From Aedoeadaptatus ivorii (GTDB lineage: Bacteria; Bacillota; Clostridia; Tissierellales; Peptoniphilaceae): a stretch of 64,000 bases of DNA. Numbering within the stretch: position 1 is the first letter of the stretch; every line of letters starts with the position of its first letter. Positions 17,770 to 25,939 of the stretch are shown one piece after another. The position numbers and the translations under genes are program-made. Location: the NCBI RefSeq assembly GCF_030815095.1, contig NZ_JAUSWF010000003.1, positions 103,729 to 167,728 on the forward strand, read 5' to 3'. Below the pieces are notes generated by a model. The model was not told where the DNA came from. It ran no database searches and saw only the letters and a list, made by a program, of their open reading frames with translations.

Positions 17770-18552
17770 TTATTTGCCTACCCGCACCGTCATCAGAATA
17801 TCGTCGATCTTTGCGGTGGCCTTCTCATACTTCTTTTGCAGTGCCTCGCTCTTTGCCATATGGGGATCGCCGCGGAAGTCGGCGCCGTAATAGAGGCCGT
17901 CTTTTTCGCCCAACAGCATGGGCGAATTATTCCATTCGCGCATCGGATGCTCTGCGCGAGAGAGGCTAAAGAGGAAGCCGTCGCCGCCATCGCGATTGGA
18001 TTTTTCAAAAAACGCAACCTCTTTATCTGACACTTCGTAGACAATCTCTACGTCTGCATCCGCGGGCAGAGCAAAGGACATATCCACTTCCTTTACATAG
18101 ATCCGCTTGTCCGCCGCCACGTCCTTTTGCGGATAGGCACCCACGGTGACGATGCGCTCGTCTGCGATCCACCGCACGGGCAGTTTCGTCGCCTTCCCCA
18201 AGTAGAGGGCGGGTACATAGGTGCGATCTTTGTCGAGATAGGGCGCCACATCCATGGCTTCAGTGTTTCCGTTATGGCGATAGGATTTCGCGCCGATTTG
18301 CATTGTAACCGCTTCGCTTCCTTTCGTCATGGTGACTTCTTTCTTCGCCTGGTCCCATTGTACCGTGTATCCCAGCTCTTCGGTGACCGCCCGCAGGGGC
18401 AGAAAAGTGCGATCTTCGCGAATCACCGCTTTTTGCCCCTCTTCCTGCATCGACTTACCGCTCACAAAAATCGTTACGGGTCGAGCGCCCTGGGCAAACG
18501 CCGCCGACGGGAGCAAGAGCAGACACAATACCAATGCCGCCAATTTTTTCAT
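17770..18552 (-). CDS. Secreted protein with copper amine oxidase N-terminal (stalk) domain
   Basis: 260 residues. A signal peptide (KKLAALVLCLLLLPSAAFA) precedes a copper-amine-oxidase-N domain of two repeats: FVSGKSMQEEGQKAVIREDRTFLPLRAVTEELGY and then MDVAPYLDKDRTYVPALYLG given in part. The C-terminal half is unassigned. Such domains are extracellular and often attach to cell wall; no catalytic function is implied. ATG 18552 is preferred over 18564 because GGAGG overlaps the upstream one. A frameshifted paralogue lies at 39227-40002. Confidence 0.8.
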   Translation of the reverse strand: MKKLAALVLCLLLLPSAAFAQGARPVTIFVSGKSMQEEGQKAVIREDRTFLPLRAVTEELGYTVQWDQAKKEVTMTKGSEAVTMQIGAKSYRHNGNTEAMDVAPYLDKDRTYVPALYLGKATKLPVRWIADERIVTVGAYPQKDVAADKRIYVKEVDMSFALPADADVEIVYEVSDKEVAFFEKSNRDGGDGFLFSLSRAEHPMREWNNSPMLLGEKDGLYYGADFRGDPHMAKSEALQKKYEKATAKIDDILMTVRVGK

Positions 18553-18724
18553 AAATACCTCCATATTTATGACGCGGTGCGAAAATGCCGCAAAAGGTCG
18601 CTCCGTACCTTTCGTTTCGCCCGCCGTCGTATGTAAATAGATATTGCTTTCTCTAATACTTTACCATTTTTTTTTGATAAAGCAAGCGTATTCCCCATTC
18701 TTTACAAAATCTTATTCTTTGCGC

Positions 18725-18751
18725 CAAAAAAGGCGACCCCATGGCCGCCTT
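18725..18751 (-). terminator. Terminator overlapping the cfa stop
   Basis: Minus strand AAGGCGGCC-ATGG-GGTCGCCTT and T-run; the stem includes the cfa stop codon. One G-U pair. Confidence 0.75.
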
Positions 18752-19943
18752 ATCGGAACATATATTCCCGCGTCAGGGGACGCTCGTTGTCCGCGCCCTT
18801 TTCGATCAAATACTGGCATACGTCGAGCTTGCCCGCCTCGAAGATAGCGGCGCAGGCCTGCAGATAAATGTCCCACATGCGCATAAACTTTTCGCCCATC
18901 TCCTCTTCGATCTCGTCCCAATGGCGATGAAACCGCCGGCACCATTCCTCCAATGTCAGCTGATAGTGGCGCCGCAGGCTCTCCATATCGATCAGATGCA
19001 GCCGAAGTTTTCCCAAGGGGGCGACGATTTCGGCGATGGCGGGGATATAGCCGCCGGGAAAGATGTATTTGTTGAGGAAGGAATTCTTGCCCATATCGGG
19101 ATCGTCGGGATCGCGCTGGCCGCTGATGCCGTGGATCAACGCGAGCCCCTTGTCGGCGAGCATGCGGTCGATGCTCTCGAAGTATTCGTAGAGGTTTTCC
19201 TTCCCCACGTGCTCGAACATGCCGACGCTCACGATTTTGTCGAATGTCTTGCCCTTCGCGGCGATATCCCGATAATCGGCCAAAAAGACCTGTACCCGAT
19301 CGGAAAGGCCTTCCTGTTCGATGCGCTCGGTGGCGAGCTTTTGCTGCTCTTCGCTTAAGGTACAGCCGTAGGCGCGAATGGGGTAGGTCTGTGCCGCTCG
19401 AATAATGAGATTGCCCCAGCCGCAGCCGATATCCAGCAGCGTATCGCCTTCTTTTAGGCGCAACTTTTCGAGAATGTGGTCGATCTTCTGCAGCTGCGCG
19501 TCCTCGAGGCTGTCGCTTTCTTTTTTGAAGTAGGCACAGGAATAGGTCATGCTCTCGTCGAGCCACAGTTCGTAGAAGTCGTTCCCGATGTCGTAATGGT
19601 AGGCGATTTCTTCTTTGGATTCCGCTTTGCCGTGCCCCTGCAGAAACTTGAGCATTTTATATTCCTTGCTCTCCATAAAGCTGTCGTCGTTGGCAAACAG
19701 CGAACGCATCAAATTTTGCAGGGAGCCTTCGATCTCTATATCGCCGTCCATATAGGCTTCGGCGAGGGTCAAAGAAAAGTCTTTGCGCGCCTTGTTCAGA
19801 TCGAGGGGCGCCTTAAAGTGGATGGCGATCTCCGCCTCGCCCGTACCCAAGAAGGACTTCGTTCCGTCCCAATAGCGGATCTGTGCCGGGATGGTGATCG
19901 AACGCTTGAGTACTTCGTCGTAAATCTTCACCGTCGGTTTCAT
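18750..19943 (-). CDS. cfa: Cyclopropane-fatty-acyl-phospholipid synthase
   Basis: 397 residues, normal length. It adds a methylene from SAM to unsaturated acyl chains of membrane phospholipids. Motifs: EEIAYHYDIGNDFYELWLD (CFA signature), SAM loop LDIGCGWGNL, GCTLSEEQ, GMFEHVGKENL and FIFPGG-type segment (YIFPGGYIP). The N-terminal 110 residues are the lipid-binding domain. ATG 19943 has AGGAGGA upstream. A strong hairpin lies in its leader at 19974-20001. Membrane cyclopropanation beside redox stress genes fits a general stress role (inference). Confidence 0.95.
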   Translation of the reverse strand: MKPTVKIYDEVLKRSITIPAQIRYWDGTKSFLGTGEAEIAIHFKAPLDLNKARKDFSLTLAEAYMDGDIEIEGSLQNLMRSLFANDDSFMESKEYKMLKFLQGHGKAESKEEIAYHYDIGNDFYELWLDESMTYSCAYFKKESDSLEDAQLQKIDHILEKLRLKEGDTLLDIGCGWGNLIIRAAQTYPIRAYGCTLSEEQQKLATERIEQEGLSDRVQVFLADYRDIAAKGKTFDKIVSVGMFEHVGKENLYEYFESIDRMLADKGLALIHGISGQRDPDDPDMGKNSFLNKYIFPGGYIPAIAEIVAPLGKLRLHLIDMESLRRHYQLTLEEWCRRFHRHWDEIEEEMGEKFMRMWDIYLQACAAIFEAGKLDVCQYLIEKGADNERPLTREYMFR

Positions 19944-19973
19944 ATATCCTCCTCCAAAAAAATGCAGATGCAG

Positions 19974-20001
19974 GGCTTCGGCGACATCACGCGCCGAAGC
20001 C
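19974..20001 (-). promoter_or_regulatory. Leader hairpin upstream of cfa
   Basis: Perfect 10-bp stem GGCTTCGGCG / CGCCGAAGCC with 8-base loop. A seven-T run follows about ten bases later, so it could be a weak attenuator or a second terminator. Confidence 0.45.
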
Positions 20002-20010
20002 GTATATAGG

Positions 20011-20032
20011 AAAAACGAGCCTTTCAGCTCGT
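20011..20032 (-). terminator. Terminator after rubredoxin
   Basis: Minus strand ACGAGC-TGAAAG-GCTCGT with following T-run, just after the rubredoxin stop. Confidence 0.7.
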
Positions 20033-20036
20033 CTTC

Positions 20037-20213
20037 TCAGTCTTCCATTTTTACGAACATCCACTTGCTGGTGCCGCATTTGGGGCAGGTCCAGTCGTCG
20101 GGCAGCTCCGCAAAGGGAACGCCCGGCTCGATGCCGTATTCCGGTACGCCTTTTTTCGGGTCATAAATGTAGCCGCAGGGTTTGCATTGGTAGCGGCTCA
20201 TGTCCTTTTCCAT
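20037..20213 (-). CDS. Rubredoxin
   Basis: 58 residues, a typical rubredoxin. It has two CxxC knuckles, CKPCGYIYDP at residues 10-19 and CPKCGTSKW at residues 43-51, which bind a single iron. The aromatic core residues (Tyr, Trp) of the family are present. It is a cytoplasmic one-electron carrier used in oxygen and peroxide detoxification in anaerobes. ATG 20213 has AAGGAGG upstream. Neighbours are a CoA-disulfide reductase and rhodanese on one side and cfa on the other, giving a redox/thiol stress setting. Confidence 0.97.
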   Translation of the reverse strand: MEKDMSRYQCKPCGYIYDPKKGVPEYGIEPGVPFAELPDDWTCPKCGTSKWMFVKMED

Positions 20214-20288
20214 CGCTCTCCTCCTTCCTATATTCTACGGGGTACATACCCCCGGTGTCCGCGATATATGCGGATCGCCGCGATTTTG

Positions 20289-20642
20289 TTATTTTTCTAA
20301 GGGGCCGTGATAGGCATTCATGCCGTCTTTTACATTGACGCAGCGGTAGCCGTGGGCCATCAGTTCCTTACACGCCTTGATGCTCCTGCCGCCGGCGGCA
20401 CAGATCACATAGACCTTCTCCTCCCGGGGAATTTCGTCCATGCGTTCCTGTACCCTAGGGAGCGGCATTTTTACCGCCCCCGGAATGATGCCCTCGGCGT
20501 GTTCGTCGGGATTTCTCACGTCCAAGATGTATCGGTCTTCGCCGTCCGCCAGTTCGTCGGCGGTGGTAGACTCAATCCCGGACGATGCGATCCGGAAAAT
20601 TGGCTGCAAAATATACGAAAGAACCGTCCAGATTTTTGACAT
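20289..20642 (-). CDS. Single-domain rhodanese (sulfurtransferase)
   Basis: 117 residues. ILDVRNPDEHAEGIIPGA is the first rhodanese signature and VICAAGGRS the active-site loop with the sulfur-carrying Cys. The ATG at 20642 lies 71 bp inside the upstream reductase gene, with a weak GAGGGG ribosome site. A shorter form starting near the end of that gene is possible because residues 1-20 are not part of the domain. It moves sulfane sulfur in the cytoplasm; coupling to the CoA-disulfide/polysulfide reductase suggests shared polysulfide handling. Confidence 0.88.
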   Translation of the reverse strand: MSKIWTVLSYILQPIFRIASSGIESTTADELADGEDRYILDVRNPDEHAEGIIPGAVKMPLPRVQERMDEIPREEKVYVICAAGGRSIKACKELMAHGYRCVNVKDGMNAYHGPLEK

Positions 20643-22236
20643 GATACCCCTCTGCTTTCAAGATGCGCTCCGCATTGTAGGAGCGAACAGAGCTCCGGCA
20701 GTGCACCACATATTTTTCGTCTTTTTCGAACTCGTCCAGACGGTCGCGAATCTCGTCTAAGGGCACATTCTTCGCCCCGTCGATATGCCCGCGCTCGTAT
20801 TCCTTCGCCGTGCGCACGTCAATCACGCGGTAACCGCGCTTTTCGTAGTCCGCAAGCTCCGAAATTTGAATCGGATCGGTTAGGCCCAACATTACATTTT
20901 CGGCAAAATAGCCCGCCAAATTGATGATGTCCTTGGCGCTGCCGTAAGGCGGCGAGTACGAGAGTTCCAACTCCTGCAACCGGTCCGCCCGAAGGCCCGC
21001 CTTGATGGCGGTGGCGATCACGTCGATCCGCTTGTCCACGCCCTTCTTCCCCACCGCCTGGGCGCCCAGAATCTCGCGGCTGTCCTTGTCGTAGATCAGC
21101 TTGAGCAGAATGTCTTCCGACCCGGGGAAGTACCCGGCGTTGCTCTTTCCGATCAGGTGGATGGGTTGGTAGTTCCTGCCTTCCAACTGCAATTCGTTCA
21201 GGCCCGTCGAGGCAAAGGCGCGGTCGAAGATCCGCACGATCGAGGTGCCCAAACTGCCGGACAGATCGTGGTCGTACCCCGAGAGCATATCCGCCAGCTG
21301 TCGGCCCTGGCGATTGGCGGGCCCCGCCAGCGCGATCATTACGTCCTCGCCGGTGATGGTGTGTTTGACGATGATCGAATCCCCGATGGCATAAATATCG
21401 GGAACGGAGGTGCGGTAGTGTTCGTCGACTTTGATGCCGTCTTTCATGCCGAGCTCGATCCCCGAGCCTTCCAAAAATCCCGTCTCGGGGGCGACGCCCA
21501 CGGACATGAGCAGCAGGTCGGATTCCAATTCGCTGCCGTCTTGTAAGGTGAGTTTTTTGCCTTCCACTTTCTCGACGCTGTTATTCGTGAGCACCTTGAC
21601 GCCGTGATCGGTCAGTTCCTTCTCGGCGAAGACCGCCATCTCGGGGTCAAAGGGCGGGAGCACGTGATCGGAAATCTGCACGATTGCCACCTCGAGCCCC
21701 GCGTTTTTCAGACTCTCCGCCACCTCCAGGCCGATAAAGCCGCCGCCGATCACCGTGGCGCTCTTCGGTTGCGTGCCCGCAAGCGCCCCCTTGATCCGAT
21801 CGAGATCGGGGATATTTCTAAGGGTAAATACGGCGGGGTGCGAGGCAAGGCCCTCGATATCCAGCCGAATCGGCTTCGCCCCCGGCGAGAGCACGAGAAT
21901 GTCGTAGGCGATTTCTTTTTTCTCGCCCGCCTTCGTTTCGGTGCAAATCTTTTTTTCTTCCGGTACGATGCGCACCACCTCTTCTTCGGCGCGCACGTCG
22001 ATGCGGAAGCGATCGCGAATCGTCTTTTCAGAGACCACGATCAGATCCTCCCGCTCGGGAATTTCTTCGGAAATATGATAGGGCAATCCGCAGTTGGCGA
22101 AGGACACATAGGGATTCTTGTCGACGACGATAATCTCGTCGTCGAGATTCAGCCGCCGATAGCGCGCGGCAAAACTCATGCCGCCGGCGACGCCGCCCAC
22201 CACAACTACGGTCTTTTTCTTCGTATTCGATTGCAT
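20572..22236 (-). CDS. CoA-disulfide reductase with C-terminal rhodanese domain
   Basis: 554 residues. FAD/NAD(P)H oxidoreductase part: VVVVGGVAGGMSFAARYRR (FAD loop), SFANCGLPYH with the single active Cys of CoA-disulfide/persulfide reductases, TVIGGGFIGLEVAE (NAD loop) and YAIGDS. From about residue 455 there is a rhodanese domain with VIDVRTAKEYERGHIDGA and active loop HCRSSVRS. This layout matches CoADR-rhodanese fusions that reduce CoA persulfides or polysulfides. ATG 22236 follows AAGGAGGC; an earlier in-frame start at 22305 lacks a ribosome site. Confidence 0.92.
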   Translation of the reverse strand: MQSNTKKKTVVVVGGVAGGMSFAARYRRLNLDDEIIVVDKNPYVSFANCGLPYHISEEIPEREDLIVVSEKTIRDRFRIDVRAEEEVVRIVPEEKKICTETKAGEKKEIAYDILVLSPGAKPIRLDIEGLASHPAVFTLRNIPDLDRIKGALAGTQPKSATVIGGGFIGLEVAESLKNAGLEVAIVQISDHVLPPFDPEMAVFAEKELTDHGVKVLTNNSVEKVEGKKLTLQDGSELESDLLLMSVGVAPETGFLEGSGIELGMKDGIKVDEHYRTSVPDIYAIGDSIIVKHTITGEDVMIALAGPANRQGRQLADMLSGYDHDLSGSLGTSIVRIFDRAFASTGLNELQLEGRNYQPIHLIGKSNAGYFPGSEDILLKLIYDKDSREILGAQAVGKKGVDKRIDVIATAIKAGLRADRLQELELSYSPPYGSAKDIINLAGYFAENVMLGLTDPIQISELADYEKRGYRVIDVRTAKEYERGHIDGAKNVPLDEIRDRLDEFEKDEKYVVHCRSSVRSYNAERILKAEGYHVKNLDGSFVYFAANFPDRIVRD

Positions 22237-22329
22237 AGATACGCCTCCTTTGTCGCATTGCCGTACAAACGGCTTTATCTCTACTATACCCCGAAGGCCG
22301 TGCAAATAAAGGCGGAAGATATTTTATAC

Positions 22330-22373
22330 TGACAAGACAAATGTCTTGTCAATTATAAAAATTGTGGTAAGAT
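22330..22373 (+). promoter_or_regulatory. nad operon promoter with overlapping NiaR-type operator
   Basis: A perfect inverted repeat TGACAAGACA-AA-TGTCTTGTCA occupies 22330-22351. Its right end supplies the -35 TTGTCA (22346-22351); 16 bases later is -10 TAAGAT (22368-22373). A repressor bound here would block RNA polymerase. Because niaR is in the operon, NiaR is the obvious candidate (inference). Confidence 0.75.
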
Positions 22374-22428
22374 GGGTTCAGTCCGTTGTATTACATAGAC
22401 ATGACACATAGATGAACAGGAGTTTACA

Positions 22429-23328
22429 ATGTATACAAACGAATTGGATGCACTCAAACGAGAAAACGATGCTGTCGTCCTCGCCCACTACTATGTCGAC
22501 GCCGAGGTACAGGCGGCGGCGGATTTTATCGGCGATTCCTTTTTCTTGGCGAAAAAGGCGACGACCATTCCCCAATCGACCATCGTGATGGCGGGGGTCA
22601 ATTTTATGGGCGAGACCATGAAAATCTTAAATCCCGACAAGACCGTCTACCTCCCCGATGCCGAGGCGGACTGCCCCATGGCGCATATGGTGACTGTCGA
22701 TGCCATCCGTGCCATGCGCGACAAATACGACGACCTGGCGGTGATCTGCTACGTCAACTCTACGGCGGAGATTAAGGCGCATTCCGACTATTGCTGCACC
22801 TCGTCCAATGCGGAAAAGATCGTCGCATCGGTACCGGAAACGCATATCTTCTTTGTGCCCGACCAAAATCTAGGGCAATACATCGCCGCCAAGTTTCCCG
22901 AAAAGCAATTTCACTTTCACGAAGGCTTTTGCCCGGTGCACCACCGCATCCGCGCCGAACAAATCGCACAACTGAAGAAAAACCATCCCGATGCCGCGAT
23001 CTTCGCCCACCCCGAATGCCGCCCCGAAGTCTTGGTCCTCGCCGACTACAAAGGCAGTACCTCGGGCATTCTCGACGCAGTGGGCGAAAGGGACCGCGCG
23101 GTAAATATTATCGTCACCGAAGGTGGCATCGCGGCGGAACTCGAAAAGCGCTACCCCGAAAAGACCTTTGTCTTTCCCGAAATGCTCTGCGAGGGCATGA
23201 AACGGGTAAATCTAAAAGGCATTATCCGCGCGCTTCGCGAAGGCGGAGACGGCATCGCCATCGATCCCGAACTCGCCCGCCGCGCCAAGCGACCCCTGGA
23301 TCGCATGCTCGAAATCACCGCAAAATAA
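22429..23328 (+). CDS. nadA: Quinolinate synthase
   Basis: 299 residues, typical length. It condenses iminoaspartate with dihydroxyacetone phosphate to quinolinate using a 4Fe-4S cluster. Three cysteines expected as cluster ligands are visible in DCPMAHM, HPECRPEV and EMLCEGM. HYYVDAEVQAAADFIGDS is the N-terminal substrate signature. ATG 22429 has AGGAG upstream. It is the first gene of nadA-nadC-niaR-nadX. Confidence 0.97.
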   Translation: MYTNELDALKRENDAVVLAHYYVDAEVQAAADFIGDSFFLAKKATTIPQSTIVMAGVNFMGETMKILNPDKTVYLPDAEADCPMAHMVTVDAIRAMRDKYDDLAVICYVNSTAEIKAHSDYCCTSSNAEKIVASVPETHIFFVPDQNLGQYIAAKFPEKQFHFHEGFCPVHHRIRAEQIAQLKKNHPDAAIFAHPECRPEVLVLADYKGSTSGILDAVGERDRAVNIIVTEGGIAAELEKRYPEKTFVFPEMLCEGMKRVNLKGIIRALREGGDGIAIDPELARRAKRPLDRMLEITAK

Positions 23329-23350
23329 GCCCCGTCAGAAAGGAGATTCT

Positions 23351-24214
23351 ATGCACATCCCTCCCCTCCCCCATTTTTTGATCGACAAACCCATATTGCA
23401 AGCGCTCAAAGAAGATATGCACACCGAAGATGTGACGACCGCGGCAGTGATCGCCGACGATCCCCACGCCGAAGTCACACTCTTTGCGAAGGCGAACGGA
23501 ATTTTGGCGGGCATGGACGTATTCGCCCGGGTGTTTTTCCTTTTGGATGCCGGCGCAATCGTCGATGCCCACGCGAAAGACGGCGATGCCGTCCGCCCCG
23601 GCGATCGACTCGCCACCCTGCGCGCGCCCCTTTCGGTACTTTTAAGCGGCGAGCGGGTGGCGCTGAATTTCCTGCAGCGCATGAGCGGCATCGCCACCTA
23701 TAACAAGCAGATGGTCGACGCCCTGGAGGGTACGGGCACCCGCATCGTCGACACCCGAAAGACGACGCCGAACTTTCGCCTCTTCGAAAAATACGCCGTC
23801 CGGATCGGCGGCGGAGGCAACCACCGCCACAACTTAAGCGACGGCGTTATGCTCAAGGACAACCACATCGCCGCCTGCGGTTCCGTGAAAGAAGCCGTGG
23901 AACGGGCGCGCGCCTACGCCCCCTTCGTCCGAAAAATCGAAGTCGAGACCGAAACCCTCGAAATGGTGGAGGCCGCCCTCGAAGCCGGCGCGGACATCAT
24001 TATGCTCGACAATATGTCCCCCGACGAGATCCGCGAAGCCGTCACGCGCATCGACGGCCGCGCTATGGTAGAGCTTTCCGGTAATATCGACCTGAACTCT
24101 CTCCCCCTCTACCGCGACCTGGGGGCCGATATCATTTCCTGCGGCGCCCTTACCCACTCGGCGCCGATACTGGATCTGTCGCTAAAGGAGTTGCATACCA
24201 TTGACGATCGATAA
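23351..24214 (+). CDS. nadC: Nicotinate-nucleotide pyrophosphorylase (carboxylating)
   Basis: 287 residues. It converts quinolinate and PRPP to nicotinate mononucleotide. Visible: EDVTTAAVI, ALNFLQRMSGIAT, VDTRKTTPNFRLFEKYAV, GGGGNHRHNLSD and MLKDNHI, which carry the Arg/Lys/His residues that bind quinolinate and PRPP. AGGAG lies before ATG 23351. Its end overlaps the TTG start of niaR by 14 bp. Confidence 0.97.
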   Translation: MHIPPLPHFLIDKPILQALKEDMHTEDVTTAAVIADDPHAEVTLFAKANGILAGMDVFARVFFLLDAGAIVDAHAKDGDAVRPGDRLATLRAPLSVLLSGERVALNFLQRMSGIATYNKQMVDALEGTGTRIVDTRKTTPNFRLFEKYAVRIGGGGNHRHNLSDGVMLKDNHIAACGSVKEAVERARAYAPFVRKIEVETETLEMVEAALEAGADIIMLDNMSPDEIREAVTRIDGRAMVELSGNIDLNSLPLYRDLGADIISCGALTHSAPILDLSLKELHTIDDR

Positions 24215-24740
24215 ACGAGAACGACTGCAGAAATTGGAAGAAATCCTCCGCGCCGCCAAAGCCCCCATCTCCGGCGACGACTTGGCGGCACGCTTCGGCG
24301 TCTCGCGCCAAGTCATCGTACAGGACATCGGCCTGCTCCGGGCGCGGGACGTCCCCATCCTTTCCACCAATCGGGGCTACTATACCGAAAAGCGCGGGGG
24401 CAGCAAACGCGTCTTTAAGGTGCACCACAGAGACGATCAGATCCTCGAAGAGCTGGATCTCATCGTCGATCTGGGCGGCACCATAGAAGACGTCTTCGTG
24501 GACCACCGCATCTACGGCCGCATCTATGCGCCCATGCAGATCAAATCGCGAAAAGATGTGCGCGTGTTTATGGATACCATCTACGCAAGCGTCAGCACGC
24601 CCTTAAAAAACATCACCGACGGCTACCACTTCCACACCGTCTCCGCCGACGACGAAGAGAGCCTAAATATGATCGAAGACGCCCTCGAAAATGCGGGCAT
24701 GTTGGTGCGGGGCGACGATCCCCGCCGGGAGGAAGCATGA
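24201..24740 (+). CDS. niaR: NAD biosynthesis repressor NiaR
   Basis: 179 residues. The N-terminal winged HTH (LEEILRAAKAPISGDDLAARFGVSRQVIVQDI, given across residues 10-42) is followed by a 3H domain. The three His-containing signatures are VHHRDDQ, VDHRIYG and YHFHTV, which bind a metal and the nicotinate co-repressor in this family. The start is TTG 24201 with AAAGGAG ten bases upstream. It should repress its own operon through the repeat at 22330-22351. Confidence 0.92.
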   Translation: MTIDKRERLQKLEEILRAAKAPISGDDLAARFGVSRQVIVQDIGLLRARDVPILSTNRGYYTEKRGGSKRVFKVHHRDDQILEELDLIVDLGGTIEDVFVDHRIYGRIYAPMQIKSRKDVRVFMDTIYASVSTPLKNITDGYHFHTVSADDEESLNMIEDALENAGMLVRGDDPRREEA

Positions 24741-25537
24741 AAAAAATATCCATCATCGGCTACGGCGCCTTGGGGAAAATCCTCACCCGTGCCGTCCTCG
24801 AAAAATTGGAGTATGCCTACGAGATCGCAGGCATATACGATCAAGCAAAGATCGATGCCCCGCAGGCGGGCGCAAAACCCATCCACGTCTATACTACCTT
24901 TGAAGAACTGCTGAAAGACGATGCCGACATCGTCGTCGAAATCGCAGGCGTCGGCGCCGTGCGCGCCTATGGGCAGAAGGTCCTCGCGGCGAAAAAAGAC
25001 CTGATTATCACATCGGTGGGCGCATTGGCCGACGATCGCCTCTATGTTGATCTGCGAAAAGCGGCGGAAAAAAACGGGCGCCGCATTCACATCCCTTCGG
25101 GGGCGGTCGGGGGCTTCGATATCATCCGCACCATCGCCTTGATGGGCGGCGCCGATGTAGAGATCGAAAGCACCAAGGCGCCCAAGAGCCTAAACGGCGC
25201 GCCGTACTTAGAGGAAAGAGTGCTGCCCGCCGACGAGAAACGAGAAATCTTCGCAGGCGATGCCCGCGCCGCCATCGCGGGTTTTCCCAAAAACACCAAT
25301 GTCGCCGTCGCCACCGCCATCACCGGCGTCGGCGTAGAAAAGACCCGGGTGCGCATTATCAGCGACCCCGAAGCGGCCGGCAACACCCACCGCATCCACG
25401 CCGAAAACGAGCGCGCCGCGGCGGACATCGCCATTACCTCCAAACCCGATCCCGCTAATCCGAAATCCAGCGTGACCGCCGCCTGGAGCGTGGCGGCCCT
25501 CCTCGCCGACTTGGCATCCCCGGTGCGGTTTTTCTAG
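24737..25537 (+). CDS. nadX: L-aspartate dehydrogenase
   Basis: 266 residues. An N-terminal NAD(P) loop GYGALGK and the SGAVGGFD segment with neighbouring His match aspartate dehydrogenase. It makes iminoaspartate from aspartate with NAD(P)+, feeding NadA. It takes the place of the oxygen- or fumarate-dependent aspartate oxidase NadB, which is absent from this operon. The ATG overlaps the niaR stop (ATGA) and has GGAGGA. Confidence 0.93.
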   Translation: MKKISIIGYGALGKILTRAVLEKLEYAYEIAGIYDQAKIDAPQAGAKPIHVYTTFEELLKDDADIVVEIAGVGAVRAYGQKVLAAKKDLIITSVGALADDRLYVDLRKAAEKNGRRIHIPSGAVGGFDIIRTIALMGGADVEIESTKAPKSLNGAPYLEERVLPADEKREIFAGDARAAIAGFPKNTNVAVATAITGVGVEKTRVRIISDPEAAGNTHRIHAENERAAADIAITSKPDPANPKSSVTAAWSVAALLADLASPVRFF

Positions 25538-25902
25538 GGAGGTAGGTAGAGTCATCATGCGGTCCGGCAGGGGATTCGTTGCGTAACATGTATAGAGAAA
25601 GAGATTCTTCGACTCGGAACAAAGTTCCTCGCTCAGAATGACAATAAGAGACGTGATAATAATTTGTCATCCTGAGCGGAGCGAAGCGGAGTCGAACGGA
25701 TCTCGAGTTTGCTATTGCGGGTCGACTGTTCGTATGTTACCTATTACGGGTCTTTTCCCCCAAAACAAAACTGTACATCCTGCGGTTCCGTACGGCTTTC
25801 GTTGCATAACATTCCTTGGTAAGGGGCAGTTGCCCGTCGACCACCATTCGCCCCTCTACCACATCATGTTCCTCCGAGAAAATAATCCCTATCGAAACAC
25901 AT
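25538..25902. other. Intergenic region with repeat element
   Basis: About 365 bases without a believable gene. It contains the inverted repeat described separately, plus two similar tracts TTCGTTGCGTAACAT (near 25575) and TTCGTTGCATAACAT (near 25798). Confidence 0.5.
25602..25703. repeat. Inverted intergenic repeat (GAGCGAAGCG type)
   Basis: Two imperfect inverted arms of about 40 bases, 25602-25644 and 25664-25703. The right arm reads TTGTCATCCTGAGCGGAGCG onward; the left arm is its diverged reverse complement. Elements of the CATCCTGAGCGAAGCG kind are widespread in bacterial intergenic DNA. Confidence 0.65.
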
Positions 25903-25937
25903 AAAAACGCCGCCGGAAAAGTCCATGCGGCGTTTTT
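25903..25937 (-). terminator. Terminator of the ABC exporter operon
   Basis: AAAAACGCCGC / GCGGCGTTTTT hairpin, T-run on the minus strand, three bases after the permease stop. Confidence 0.85.
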
Positions 25938-25939
25938 GC

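Noticed and set aside
16931..17890. 319-codon open frame on the plus strand
   Set aside because: Antisense to the flavin oxidoreductase; Arg/His-rich composition typical of shadows in GC-rich codons.
25573..25815. Possible CRISPR or tandem array after nadX
   Set aside because: Only two diverged short copies and one inverted pair; no regular repeat-spacer pattern here or elsewhere in the window.
25638..25904. 88-codon open frame after nadX
   Set aside because: It runs through the intergenic inverted repeat and has no ribosome site.
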